Source: Streptomyces sp. RKAG290
GTDB lineage: Bacteria > Actinomycetota > Actinomycetes > Streptomycetales > Streptomycetaceae
NCBI RefSeq assembly: GCF_023701695.1
Contig: NZ_JAJOZC010000001.1
Location: 2,418,001-2,482,000 of the forward strand
Reading direction: 5' to 3'
DNA: 64,000 nt
In this document: positions 15,512-24,499 of the stretch, one piece after another
Numbering within the stretch: the stretch's first letter is position 1
How the letters are laid out: each line of letters opens with the position of its first letter
The notes under the pieces: generated by a model
Told to the model about the DNA's origin: nothing
The model's database searches: none
What the model saw: only the letters and a program-made list of their open reading frames with translations
Made by a program: the position numbers and the translations under genes

Positions 15512-16987
15512 CTAGATGACCAGGCTGAGCAGCGACGCCACCACGAAGCCCGCCACGGACAGGACCGTCTCCAGCACCGTCCAGGACTTCAGGGTGTCGC
15601 GCTCCGAGATGCCGAAGTACTTCGACACCATCCAGAAGCCCCCGTCGTTGACGTGCGAGGCGATGATCGAGCCGGCCGAGATCGCCATGATGATCAGCGC
15701 CAGGTGCGGCTGCGACATGCCCTGGCCCTCGACCAGCGGGACGACGATGCCGGCGGTGGTGACGATGGCGACCGTCGCCGAGCCCTGGGCGATGCGCAGC
15801 ACCGCGGAGATCAGCCAGGCCAGCAGGATGACGGGCAGGCCGACGTCGTTGAACGTGTCCGCGAGCGCGTCCGCGATACCGCTGCTCTTGAGGACGGCGC
15901 CGAAGATCCCGCCCGCGCCGACGACCAGCAGGATGTTTCCGACCGGCTTGAGGGAGGAGGTCGAGACCGACTCCAGGGACTTGCGGGACCAGCCGCGCCG
16001 GATCCCGAGCAGGTAGTACGCGAGCATCAGCGAGATCGTCAGGGCGACGAACGGGTTGCCGAAGAACTCGATGACCGAGCGCAGGGTCGAGGGGTCCAGC
16101 GCGATGGAGGAGAAGGTCGCGGCGAGGATCAGCACCAGCGGGGTGCCGATGATCCCGAGGACGGTGCCGAGTGCGACGGGCGCCTCGTGCGGGGTGACTC
16201 CGGCGGCGCGCTGCTCGGCGACGACGGCGGCCTTGGCCTCCTCGGCGGCCTCGACCATGTCCTGCGGGACCTCGACGAAGATCCGCTTTCCGATCCAGGC
16301 GGCGTAGACCCAGGCGGCCAGCACGGAGGGGATGCCGACGACGGCGCCCATCAGGATGACCCAGCCGAGGGAGACGTGGAAGAGACCGGCGGCGGCGACC
16401 GGGCCGGGGTGCGGCGGCAGGAACGCGTGGGTCATGGACAGGCCCGCCAGCAGCGGCATCGCGTACAGCAGGATCGACTTGCCGGAGCGCTTGGCGGCGG
16501 CGTAGACGATCGGCGCGAGGACGAAGATACCGACGTCGAAGAAGACCGGGATACCGAAGATCAGACCGGTCAGGCCCATGGCGAGCGGGGCGCGCTTCTC
16601 ACCGAAGGCCTTCAGCAGGCGGCCGCTCAGCACCTCGGCTCCGCCGGAGACCTCGAGGATCGCGCCGAGCATCGTACCGAGGCCGATGATGATCGCGATG
16701 TGGCCGAGGATGCCGCCCATGCCCGATTCGATGACCGAGACCGCGGCGGACTTCTGCACCGTGCCGAAGAGCTCGGTGACGGAGAGACCGGCGCCCAGGC
16801 CGACGGCTATGGAGACGGCGAGCAGCGCGACGAACGGCTGCAGCCTGACCTTGATGATCAGGAAGAGGAGGAGGGCGATTCCGAGTGCGGCGACGGTCAG
16901 CAGACCGGCCGTGCCGGGTATCAGGAGGAGCAGTCCACCGGTGTGGGGTGGTATCTCGACCGGTGGGGGGGTTGCGGCGAGCAGCAT
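15512..16987 (-). CDS. GntP-family gluconate/sugar-acid permease
   Basis: 491 residues with about 12-14 hydrophobic segments. GntP family features are visible: IIKVRLQPFVALLAVSIAVGLGAG near the start, LTGLIFGIPVFFDVGIFVLAP and THAFLPPHPGPVAAA in the middle, and HVNDGGFWMVSKYFGISERDTLKSW near the end. Members are proton symporters for gluconate and related sugar acids, and some take D-serine. It is the last gene of pfkB-iclR-ridA-gntP. The 123 bases between it and ridA may include a separate promoter. Substrate is judged from context, see findings. Confidence 0.9.
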   Translation of the reverse strand: MLLAATPPPVEIPPHTGGLLLLIPGTAGLLTVAALGIALLLFLIIKVRLQPFVALLAVSIAVGLGAGLSVTELFGTVQKSAAVSVIESGMGGILGHIAIIIGLGTMLGAILEVSGGAEVLSGRLLKAFGEKRAPLAMGLTGLIFGIPVFFDVGIFVLAPIVYAAAKRSGKSILLYAMPLLAGLSMTHAFLPPHPGPVAAAGLFHVSLGWVILMGAVVGIPSVLAAWVYAAWIGKRIFVEVPQDMVEAAEEAKAAVVAEQRAAGVTPHEAPVALGTVLGIIGTPLVLILAATFSSIALDPSTLRSVIEFFGNPFVALTISLMLAYYLLGIRRGWSRKSLESVSTSSLKPVGNILLVVGAGGIFGAVLKSSGIADALADTFNDVGLPVILLAWLISAVLRIAQGSATVAIVTTAGIVVPLVEGQGMSQPHLALIIMAISAGSIIASHVNDGGFWMVSKYFGISERDTLKSWTVLETVLSVAGFVVASLLSLVI

Positions 16988-17110
16988 GGGTAACTCCGTT
17001 GTCGTCCATGGGTCTTGGGTAGGGGGGAGCGCGGCACGGCGCCCCTGTGGGGCGGGGCGTCGTGCCGGGCGTGGTGGAGCGGTGGAGCGGGTGCGGCAAG
17101 ACGATCAGGC

Positions 17111-17521
17111 TCAGCCGAGAACCGCGAGGGCGTCGATCTCGATGAGCAGGCCCTTGGGCAGGCCGACGTAGACCGTGGTGCGGGCGGCGGGGGCCGCCTT
17201 CAGGTTCTGCTCGCCGAAGTAGGTGTTGTAGATCTCGTTCATCTCGGCGAAGTGGTCCACGTCGGTGAGGTAGACGCGCATCATCATGACGTCGTCCCAG
17301 CTCGCGCCGCCCTCCTCCAGGATCGCCTTGACGTTGGCGAAGGTCTGCAGGGTCTGCTCGCGCAGGGTGGGACCGGCCGGGGTCGGTGCCTGGCCCTCGA
17401 CCGCGGGCAGGAAGCCGACCTGGCCGGCGACCTGGAGGATGTTCCCCTTCTTCACTCCGTGCGAGAACTTCGCGGGCGGAGCGGTGTGGGTGCTCGGGGT
17501 GAGTGCGGTCTTGTCGGTCAT
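17111..17521 (-). CDS. RidA-family reactive enamine/imine deaminase
   Basis: 136 residues in the YjgF/YER057c/UK114 fold. Landmarks are LQVAGQVGFLP, TFANVKAILEEGG, VYLTDVDHFAEMN and the catalytic-site Arg in PAARTTVYVGLPKG, then a Glu in LLIEIDALAV. Archetypal RidA hydrolyses 2-aminoacrylate and similar enamines or imines released by PLP-dependent dehydratases. Here it sits 6 bases downstream of an IclR gene and across from a D-serine-dehydratase-like enzyme, which would release exactly such an intermediate. Confidence 0.9.
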   Translation of the reverse strand: MTDKTALTPSTHTAPPAKFSHGVKKGNILQVAGQVGFLPAVEGQAPTPAGPTLREQTLQTFANVKAILEEGGASWDDVMMMRVYLTDVDHFAEMNEIYNTYFGEQNLKAAPAARTTVYVGLPKGLLIEIDALAVLG

Positions 17522-17527
17522 TGCTGA

Positions 17528-18286
17528 TCAGACTTTCTTGGGTCGGTTGGTGCCGGAGTACTCCCGGCTGATGGTGTCGGCGGTGCGACGGACCAGTGGG
17601 AGCAGGGTGAGGAGTTCCTCTGCCGTGACGACCACGTTCGGTGCGGAGACCGACATCGCGGCGACGACCCGCCCGTCGGCACCGCGAATGGGGGCACCGA
17701 TGCAGTTGATGGACTCCTCGTGGCCGCCGAGGTCGGTGGCCCAGCCCTGTTCGCGCACGGCGGCGAGTTCCTTGAGGAACGCACCGGCGTGGGGGATCGA
17801 ACGGGACGTGTACATGGGGTAGTCGAGCTTCTCGGCGATGCCACGCCGTTCGGGCTCGGTCAGGTCGGCGAGCAGCAGCTTGGCCACGGCGGCGACCGTG
17901 ATCGCGACGGGCTTGCCGATCCGGGAGTACATCCGGACCGGGTAGCGGCTCTCCACCTTGTCGATGTAGAGGACCTCGTTCTCCTCGTACACCGCGAGGT
18001 GGACGGTGTGCCCGCAGCTCTCGTTGAGTTCGGCGAGGTGCGGGTGGGCGATCTCACGGACGTCGAGGTTCTCGACGGCCTCCTGCGCGAGGGCGAAGAG
18101 CCGCGCGCCGAGGCGGTAGCGCTGGTCCTGCTGGCGGTAGACGAGTCCGTGCTCGTGGAGCGTGCGGAGCAGGCGCAGCGCGGTGGACTTGTGGACGCCG
18201 AGCCGCTCGGCGACCTGCCCGAGGTCGGCGGGTCCCTGGGCGAGCAGCGGCAGGATGCTCAGCGCCCGGTCGACTGTCTGGCTCAT
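17528..18286 (-). CDS. IclR-family transcriptional regulator
   Basis: 252 residues from the ATG at 18286, which overlaps the pfkB stop by 4 bases (ATGA). The N-terminal winged helix has LGQVAERLGVHKSTALRLLRTLHEHGLV. The C-terminal effector domain shows LNESCGHTVHLAVYEENEVLYIDK, KPVAITVAAVAKLLLAD and GAPIRGADGRVVAAMSVSAP. IclR effector domains bind small acids such as glyoxylate, pyruvate or 2-keto-3-deoxygluconate. It is likely the local regulator of both divergent units through the palindromes at 19449-19474. Longer upstream readings overlap pfkB and are rejected. Confidence 0.92.
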   Translation of the reverse strand: MSQTVDRALSILPLLAQGPADLGQVAERLGVHKSTALRLLRTLHEHGLVYRQQDQRYRLGARLFALAQEAVENLDVREIAHPHLAELNESCGHTVHLAVYEENEVLYIDKVESRYPVRMYSRIGKPVAITVAAVAKLLLADLTEPERRGIAEKLDYPMYTSRSIPHAGAFLKELAAVREQGWATDLGGHEESINCIGAPIRGADGRVVAAMSVSAPNVVVTAEELLTLLPLVRRTADTISREYSGTNRPKKV

Positions 18287-19359
18287 GTCGTACGTACCTC
18301 CGTGTCGTCCCCCGTCCACCCGGGGCCGAGACGCAGTGTCCCCCAGGTGGCGTCGTCGAGGGCCACGAGCCGGTCGGCACGTTCGCGGGCGGGCGGGTCG
18401 GTGAGGTCGCCGGGGACGGTGAGGACGGCGGCGGCCATCAGGTGGCCGTGCCGGGCCCGGTCACGCACGGGCAGTCCGCGCAGGGTGGCGGAGAGGAATC
18501 CGGCCGCGAAGGCGTCACCGGCGCCGACGGGTGCGACCACGTCGACGTGCAGCGCGGGGACGTCGGTGACCACGGCCGTGTCACCTCCGGCGTGCGCGGG
18601 GCCGGGGCCCGAGGAGAAGACCGTGGCCCCTTCGGCGCCCCGCTTCACGACGAGCACCGACGGTTCCGGCAGGGCTTCGCGGATCGCGGCCGCGCCGCCC
18701 GTGACCCCCCACGCGTCCTGCGCCTCGTCCTCGCCGACGAAGACGAGGTCCGCGCCGCGGGCCAGGTCCAGCAGGACTTCGGGGGACGCGTCGCCGTCCC
18801 GCCACAGCCCCGGCCGGTGGTTGACGTCGAAGGAGACGAGCGGACGGGCGGGCCGCGGGGCGGTCAGCTCGCGCAGCAGGGCCAGGCAGTCGGCGGAGAG
18901 CGCGGCCGTGATGCCGGACAGGTGCAGGACCCGGCCGGCGAGGAGGGCCTCGTGCGGGACGTTCGCGGGGGACATCGCGGATGCGGCGGACCCGGCCCGG
19001 TAGTACGCCACCTCGTGGACGTCGGCCGCGCGGTCCGTCGCCGTACGGAAGTAGATGCCGGTCGGCCTGGCGGGATCGCGCCGGACTGCGGAGGTGTCGA
19101 CGCCGTAGGCGGAGATCGTGTCGACGAGGTGGTCGCCGAAGCCGTCGGCCCCGACCCGGCTCACCCAGGCCGCCCGGTGCCCGGCCTTGGCGAGCGCGCA
19201 GGCGACGTTGGACTCGGCGCCCCCGATCCCGCGGCCGAAGGACGGCACGTCGGCGAGGCGTCCGGGCTGCGAGGGCAGGAACGTCACCATGGACTCGCCG
19301 AGACACACGACATCGCTCTGCGCGGCGTCGGCGTCGGTCCTGGCCGGGGTTCCGGACAC
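18283..19359 (-). CDS. PfkB-family sugar kinase (2-keto-3-deoxygluconate kinase-like)
   Basis: 358 residues from the GTG at 19359, with GAGGAG seven bases upstream. An in-frame ATG at 19404 would add 15 residues. Ribokinase-fold signatures are present: VVCLGESMVTFLPSQPG, the FGRGIGGAESNVACALAKAG substrate lid region, DVNHRPGLW, and the anion-hole motif PVGAGDAFAAGFL with its catalytic Asp. The early GESM plus GGAESNVA pattern is closest to 2-dehydro-3-deoxygluconokinases, although ribokinase-like substrates cannot be excluded. It heads the minus-strand unit and faces the dehydratase-like gene across a 169-base control region. Confidence 0.88.
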   Translation of the reverse strand: MSGTPARTDADAAQSDVVCLGESMVTFLPSQPGRLADVPSFGRGIGGAESNVACALAKAGHRAAWVSRVGADGFGDHLVDTISAYGVDTSAVRRDPARPTGIYFRTATDRAADVHEVAYYRAGSAASAMSPANVPHEALLAGRVLHLSGITAALSADCLALLRELTAPRPARPLVSFDVNHRPGLWRDGDASPEVLLDLARGADLVFVGEDEAQDAWGVTGGAAAIREALPEPSVLVVKRGAEGATVFSSGPGPAHAGGDTAVVTDVPALHVDVVAPVGAGDAFAAGFLSATLRGLPVRDRARHGHLMAAAVLTVPGDLTDPPARERADRLVALDDATWGTLRLGPGWTGDDTEVRTT

Positions 19360-19448
19360 TCGGGGCTCCTCGTGGTCTGCGGGCGCGGCACCGGTTCTCA
19401 CCATTGACCGGGCGTCGGCTCGGATGTTAGACAGCCTTGAGCGATATA

Positions 19449-19474
19449 CGCAATGGGTGTTGCGCATGTTGCAA
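19449..19474. promoter_or_regulatory. Overlapping palindromes, candidate IclR operator
   Basis: CGCAA-TGGGTG-TTGCG (19449-19464) and TTGC-GCATGTT-GCAA (19460-19474) overlap in the divergent region between the kinase unit and the dehydratase unit. The nearby IclR-family regulator is the obvious candidate ligand. Confidence 0.55.
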
Positions 19475-19528
19475 TGAAGCCGGGTTACGGCGACTTACCA
19501 CGACTTACTTCGATCGAGGAGGAGCCCC

Positions 19529-20827
19529 ATGGCTGCCGACCGTCCCGTGGCCGGACTGGCCGGACTCGCCGCAGAGCGGGTCGACCACCGGTTCAAGGCG
19601 CTCCCGCCCGACGCGGAGGGGCTGACCGTCGGCGCGCTCGCCGACGAGCGGCGCAACCTCTTCACCGGCGGCTTCACCACACCGGTGCTCGCCCTGTCGG
19701 CAGAGTCCGTCGAGCACAACCTCGCCCTGCTGGAGACGTACGCGGAGCGCCATGGTCTCGTGTTCGCTCCGCACGGCAAGACGTCGATGTCCCCGCAGCT
19801 GTTCGCCCGCCAGCTGGAACACGGCGCGTGGGGCATCACCGCGGCGGTGCCGCACCAGGCGCGGGTCTACCGGGCGTACGGGATCAAGCAGATCTTCCTG
19901 GCGAACGAGCTCGTCGACGCCTCGGCGCTGCGGTGGCTCGCGGGCGAGCTGGACTCCGACCCGGACTTCCGGTTCGTCTGTTACGTCGACTCGGTGCGCG
20001 GCGCCGAGCTGATGGACGAGGCCCTGCGCGCGGCCGGCGCCTCCCGTCCGGTCGACGTCGTCGTGGAGCTCGGCGCGGGTGAGGGCGCCCGCACGGGCGC
20101 CCGCACCGAGGCCGACTGCGCCGAGGTCGCCGACGCGGTGGCCGCGGCCGGGAGCCTGCGGCTGGTGGGCGTGGCCGGTTACGAGGGCGAGGTGCCCGAG
20201 GCGTCCGGCGAGCGGGTACGGGACTGGCTGCGCCGGCTCGTCGCGCTGGCCGCGGACTTCGACCGGGCGGGACGGTTCGCCGCGCTGGATGCCGGTGAGC
20301 AGATCGTGATCAGTGCGGGCGGCAGCGCGTGGTTCGACGCGGTGGCGGACGTGTTCGCGCAGATCCCGGAACTCTCCTCCCCCGTATGCAAGTTGCTCCG
20401 GTCGGGGGCCTACGTCTCGCACGACGACGGTCACTACCGCCACCTCACGCCCTTCAACCGGATCCCCGAGGAGGGCGCGCTGCAGCCGGCGTTCCGGCTC
20501 TGGGCGCAGGTCGTGTCGCGCCCCTCCGCCCAGCAGGCGTTCCTCAACGCGGGCAAGCGGGACGCGGCGTACGACCTCGACCTGCCGGAGGCGCAGGTCG
20601 TGCGGTCGGGCCGGGACGGCTCCGTGCGGGCGGCCACGGGGGTCGCGGTCACCGGGCTCTCGGACCAGCACGCGTGGGTGCGTACGGAGGACGGGGCCGA
20701 GCTGGAGGTCGGGGACTGGGTGGGGATGGGGCTTTCGCACCCGTGCACGAGCTTCGACAAGTGGCAGTTGATTCCGCTGGTGCAGGCGGACGGCACGGTC
20801 ACGGACTACATCCGCACGTTCTTCTGA
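19529..20827 (+). CDS. D-serine dehydratase/D-threonine aldolase-like PLP enzyme (alanine racemase fold, Zn type)
   Basis: 432 residues, start ATG preceded by GAGGAGGAG. The N-terminal barrel of the alanine-racemase fold has the PLP lysine in APHGKTSMSPQLF (about 84). The C-terminal D-serine-dehydratase-like domain has the metal-binding LSHPCTSFDKW (His and Cys ligands). Relatives include D-threonine aldolase, DSD1-type D-serine dehydratase and D-glucosaminate dehydratase-like enzymes. All act on D-configured 2-amino-3-hydroxy acids. It is the first gene of the rightward unit, followed by a D-aminoacylase, and is divergent from the kinase/IclR/RidA/GntP unit. The exact substrate is not decided by sequence. 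Confidence 0.85.
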   Translation: MAADRPVAGLAGLAAERVDHRFKALPPDAEGLTVGALADERRNLFTGGFTTPVLALSAESVEHNLALLETYAERHGLVFAPHGKTSMSPQLFARQLEHGAWGITAAVPHQARVYRAYGIKQIFLANELVDASALRWLAGELDSDPDFRFVCYVDSVRGAELMDEALRAAGASRPVDVVVELGAGEGARTGARTEADCAEVADAVAAAGSLRLVGVAGYEGEVPEASGERVRDWLRRLVALAADFDRAGRFAALDAGEQIVISAGGSAWFDAVADVFAQIPELSSPVCKLLRSGAYVSHDDGHYRHLTPFNRIPEEGALQPAFRLWAQVVSRPSAQQAFLNAGKRDAAYDLDLPEAQVVRSGRDGSVRAATGVAVTGLSDQHAWVRTEDGAELEVGDWVGMGLSHPCTSFDKWQLIPLVQADGTVTDYIRTFF

Positions 20828-20867
20828 TCCCTGCGGGGTGCTCCCCACCCCGCCCCTTCCCGTGACC

Positions 20868-20958
20868 GGGCGCTGCCCCGGGCCCCGCGCCCCGAGCGCC
20901 GGGCGAGGCCGAGAACGCCCCGCCCGGCGACGAGGGGCGGGGACACGGGGCAGCGCCC
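20868..20958 (+). other. Nested GC-rich hairpin between dehydratase and D-aminoacylase genes
   Basis: GGGCGCTGCCCCG (20868-20880) pairs with CGGGGCAGCGCCC (20946-20958), and the 65-nt loop contains a further GC-rich stem (CGCCGGGC with GCCCGGCG). It ends 16 bases before the next start codon. It could attenuate the downstream gene or protect the upstream mRNA. It might also be a terminator, though no T-run follows. Confidence 0.5.
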
Positions 20959-20974
20959 CCCGAAAGGCACTCCC

Positions 20975-22599
20975 ATGGACCTGGTCATCCGCGACGCCCG
21001 CGTCATCGACGGCACCGCCACCCCCTCCTACCGCGCCGACGTCGCGGTCCGCGACGGCCGTATCGCGGAGATCCACCCCGAGCACTCCCCCGGCCCCCGC
21101 CCCACGGCCCCCGCACGCTCGACGCCGACGGCCTCGCCCTGTCCCCCGGCTTCATCGACATGCACGCCCACAGCGACCTCGCCCTGCTGCGCGACCCCGA
21201 CCACAGCGCCAAGGCCGCGCAGGGCGTCACCCTCGAAGTCCTGGGCCAGGACGGCCTGTCCTACGCGCCCGTCGACGAGCGCACCCTCGCCGAGGTCCGC
21301 CGCTCCATCACCGGATGGAACGGCGACGGGAGCGACATCGACTTCGACTGGCGGACCGTCGGCGAGTACCTGGACCGGCTCGACCGCAACTTCGGCGGTC
21401 AGGGCATCGCCGTCAACGCCGCCTACCTCGTCCCGCAGGGCACCGTGCGGATGTACGCGGTCGGCTGGGACGACCGGCCCGCCACCGACGCCGAGCTGAC
21501 CCGGATGAAGCAGCTCGTCGCGCAGTCCATGGCCGAAGGCGCCGTCGGCATGTCGTCGGGGCTCACCTACACCCCCGGCATGTACGCGGACGACGCCGAA
21601 CTCACCGAGCTCTGCCGGGTGGTCGCCGAGCACGGCGGCTACTACTGCCCGCACCACCGCTCCTACGGGGCCGGCGCGCTGGAGGCGTACGAGGAGATGG
21701 TGCAGCTCACCCGCTCCGCGGGCTGCCCCCTCCATCTCGCCCACGCCACGATGAACTTCGGTGTGAACAAGGACCGGGCCCCGGAACTGCTCACCCTCCT
21801 GGACCGCGCCCTCGACACGGGCGCCGACATCTCCCTCGACACCTACCCGTACACCCCGGGCTGCACGACCCTGGTCGCCATGCTGCCGTCCTGGGCGAGC
21901 GAGGGCGGCCCCGAGTCGATCCTGTCGCGCCTGGCCGACGACGCGACGGCCGAGCGGATCCGGCACGATGTCGAGGTCGTGGGATCGGACGGCTGCCACG
22001 GCGTGCCCATCGAGTGGGACGCCATCGAGATCTCCGGGGTGAGCGTGCCCGGCCTCGGCGACTTCGTCGGCCGTACGGTGGCCGAGTCCGCGCGGCTGCG
22101 CGGCGAGGCTCCCTGGGTGACCGCGCGGCGGGTGCTCCAGGACGACCGGCTCGGCACGACGATCCTGCAGCACGTGGGCCACGAGGAGAACGTGCGGCAG
22201 ATCATGCGCCACCGGGTCCACACCGGCGGCAGCGACGGCATCCTGCAGGGCGACAAGCCGCACCCGCGCGCGTACGGCACCTTCCCGCAGTATCTCGGCC
22301 GGTACACGCGGGAGCTGGGCATCCTCACACTGGAGGAGTGCGTCGCGCACCTCACCTCGCGCCCGGCGGCCCGGCTGCGGCTGGCCGATCGCGGCCTCGT
22401 CCGCGAGGGCTACCGCGCCGACCTGGTCCTGTTCGATCCGGAGACGGTGGCCGCGGGCTCGACCTTCGACGAGCCCCGCACCCTGCCGGCCGGCATTCCG
22501 CACGTACTGATCGACGGCCGCTTCGTCATCGAGGACGGGAAGCGGACCCAGGTGCTGGCGGGCCGGTCCGTGCGGTCCACGGACGCGCCGACACGGTAG
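20975..22599 (+). pseudogene. N-acyl-D-amino-acid deacylase (D-aminoacylase), frameshifted in a C-rich run
   Basis: The start ATG at 20975 gives MDLVIRDARVIDG and continues to about 21110. From about 21112 the family sequence continues one frame over: LALSPGFIDMHAHSDLALL, LTYTPGMYADDAEL, ISLDTYPYTPGCTTL, LQHVGHEENVRQIM and GYRADLVLFDPETV, to the stop at 22599. Adding one base in the C-rich stretch 21087-21112 restores about 541 residues, the normal length of the amidohydrolase-superfamily D-aminoacylases. HxH and later His residues for zinc are intact. It would release D-amino acids or amino sugar acids from N-acyl forms. A sequencing indel is more likely than decay, because everything else is conserved. 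Confidence 0.88.
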
Positions 22600-22653
22600 G
22601 CCGTGCCCGCGGCACCGTAGTTTCTCCCTGTCTTTCCCGGGCAATCGGGGGAC

Positions 22654-23499
22654 ATGAACACATCTGCGGCAGCACAAAGAGGCAAAGGAAAGGCGCGCCA
22701 GGCCGGCGACAGCAAAGCGGTCGAGGTGGGCGGGCGCGCGGGGTTCATCGCCCGTGGCGTGATCTACTTCCTGGTCGGTTTCCTTGCGCTGCGGATCGCC
22801 TTCAACGGCGGCGGCAGCAAGAAGCAGGCCGACCGGGGCGGCGCCCTTTCGGAGATAGCCCAGAAGCCGTTCGGCTCGGTCCTGCTGTGGGTCCTGGGCA
22901 TCGCGCTGGTGGGCATGGCCCTGTGGAGGCTGTCCGAGGCGATATTCGGGGCCCCCGGACCCGACGGGGACAAGGCCACCAAGCGGCTGTCCTCGGCGGG
23001 CCGGACCGTGTTCTACGGCTTCGTCGCCTACTCGGTCCTGTCGTTCGCCGCGGGCGGCAAGAGCAGTGGCAGCGGTTCCAGCGACTCGCAGTCCCAGGAC
23101 GTCACGGCGAAGGTGCTGGACCTGCCCGGCGGACGCTGGATCGTGGGCCTGGTCGGCGCCGGCATCGTCGGCGCGGGCCTGTGGATCGCGGCCCGGGCCG
23201 CGATGCGCAAGTTCCACAAGCGCCTGCGGATGGAAGAAATGTCGCCGACTCAGCGGCGCGGGGTCGACATCACCGGAGTCTTCGGCGGTCTCTCGCGAGG
23301 AATCGTCTTCGCGGTCGCCGGCGGATTCGCCGTGTCCGCCGCGGTGAAGGCCCGCTCCGGCGAGGCCAAGGGCATGGACGACACCCTGCGCTCCTTCGCC
23401 TCCACCCCGGCCGGTCCGTGGCTGCTGGCCCTGATCGCCATCGGGCTGGCGGCCTTCGGCCTCTTCTCCTTCGCGCACGCCCGCTGGCGCAAGATCTGA
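22654..23499 (+). CDS. DUF1206 integral membrane protein
   Basis: 281 residues with about six membrane helices arranged as three DUF1206 repeats. Each repeat starts with a Gly/Arg-rich loop (GRAGFIARGVIYFLVGFLAL; SSAGRTVFYGFVAYSVLS; VDITGVFGGLSRGIVFAVAGG) and continues into a helix pair. Function is unknown. A TAGTTT -10-like element lies at 22618-22623, 31 bases before the start, and the gene is separated from the D-aminoacylase by 54 bases. It is followed by two strong hairpins. Confidence 0.88.
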   Translation: MNTSAAAQRGKGKARQAGDSKAVEVGGRAGFIARGVIYFLVGFLALRIAFNGGGSKKQADRGGALSEIAQKPFGSVLLWVLGIALVGMALWRLSEAIFGAPGPDGDKATKRLSSAGRTVFYGFVAYSVLSFAAGGKSSGSGSSDSQSQDVTAKVLDLPGGRWIVGLVGAGIVGAGLWIAARAAMRKFHKRLRMEEMSPTQRRGVDITGVFGGLSRGIVFAVAGGFAVSAAVKARSGEAKGMDDTLRSFASTPAGPWLLALIAIGLAAFGLFSFAHARWRKI

Positions 23500-23509
23500 G
23501 ACACGGGTG

Positions 23510-23546
23510 GGGTGGGGCGGCCGCTGCCGCCCGCCCCGCCCCACCC
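23510..23546. terminator. Terminator hairpin after DUF1206 gene
   Basis: 11-bp stem (23510-23520 with 23536-23546, GGGTGGGGCGG arm) and a 15-nt loop, 10 bases after the stop. Confidence 0.7.
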
Positions 23547-23561
23547 GCTCGGTCCACCTGC

Positions 23562-23585
23562 CCGCCCGGCCGTCAGGCCGGGCGG
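23562..23585. terminator. Terminator hairpin between convergent genes
   Basis: Perfect 10-bp stem (CCGCCCGGCC arm) with GTCA tetraloop, located just before the 3' end of the serine protease gene on the minus strand. Confidence 0.75.
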
Positions 23586-23605
23586 TTCGTTGCGGTCCGG
23601 GGCCG

Positions 23606-24499
23606 TTACGGCTTGGGCAGCGCGCACCCTTCCGCATCCAGGTCGAAGACGCTGCCCGCACCGATGCACGGCACGATGCCGTAGGTCTCCTGGGCGTAGT
23701 TGATGCCCTGGCGGACCGTCACCTCGCCGTTCTCATCGACCTCGCACGGGTTGTTGTCCGTGCACTCCTGCCCGTCCTCGTTGCCGGTGTTGTTGACGGC
23801 GACGACCTTGCCGGTGGCGTCGTCGATCACCGGGGAGCCGGACGTACCGCCGATGGTCTCGCAGGCCGAGGTGTAGCGGACCGAGTCCTTCCAGGTCCAC
23901 TCCCCTTCCTTGAGGCGGTAGACGAACCCGTCGACGTTGCAGCTGTACGTGCGCTTCCAGTACCCGGACGCGACCGTGATCGCGGTGCCCTGCACCGGAT
24001 GCGCGGTGTTGAGCTCCAGGGCCTTGATGCCGTAGCTGCTCTCGATCTGGGCGTACGTGGAGGTGAGTTGGTACACCGATATGTCGGTGTCCGTCATCGT
24101 CCCGTACGCGACCTTGCTCGCCCGCAGCGTGCCGACACCGTTGCCGGCGGCGTTCAGCAGGGTGAAGCTGCGGGTGGACGGCTGGTCGAGCACGACCTCG
24201 CCCGGTCCGGGGAAGCCGGACTCCAGGCAGTGCCCGTTCGAGAGCACGAGTGCGGGATCGCCGGGCTGGGAGCCGGGCGTACGGACGACCGATCCCGAAC
24301 AGTTGCTGAGCGCCACCGTTCCGGCGAAACCGACCGCCTTGGTCCTGGCCTTCGCCTTGACTGCCGTGTGGCTGGATGATGCTGCTGCCTTGACCGTGCT
24401 GGGCGCTGCCGCGTCGTGGCTTGTGGCCGCGGTTGCGGGCGCGGTACCGGCTCCGAGGAGCAGTACCGCGAAGAGCGCACCGGCGAGAGGCTTGTTCAT
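23606..24499 (-). CDS. Secreted trypsin-like serine protease
   Basis: 297 residues. The signal peptide (KPLAGALFAVLLLGAGTAPATA) is followed by a Ser/Ala/Lys-rich pro-region to about residue 55. The chymotrypsin-fold catalytic triad is visible as LSNGHC (His), TDTDISVY (Asp) and GGTSGSPV (Ser). Several paired cysteines (CSGS, NGHC, CNVDG, SACETIGG) suggest disulfides, and the C-terminus (ECTDNNPCEVDENGEV, CIGAGSVFDLDAEGC) adds a further Cys-rich segment. The family is related to V8/trypsin-like proteases of actinomycetes. It is a monocistronic gene bounded by hairpins. Confidence 0.9.
   Translation of the reverse strand: MNKPLAGALFAVLLLGAGTAPATAATSHDAAAPSTVKAAASSSHTAVKAKARTKAVGFAGTVALSNCSGSVVRTPGSQPGDPALVLSNGHCLESGFPGPGEVVLDQPSTRSFTLLNAAGNGVGTLRASKVAYGTMTDTDISVYQLTSTYAQIESSYGIKALELNTAHPVQGTAITVASGYWKRTYSCNVDGFVYRLKEGEWTWKDSVRYTSACETIGGTSGSPVIDDATGKVVAVNNTGNEDGQECTDNNPCEVDENGEVTVRQGINYAQETYGIVPCIGAGSVFDLDAEGCALPKP

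Noticed and set aside
20838..23684. 948-codon open frame on the plus strand
   Set aside because: It runs out of frame across the D-aminoacylase and DUF1206 genes, is Arg/Pro/Gly-rich low complexity and matches no family. Long shadow frames are expected at this GC content.
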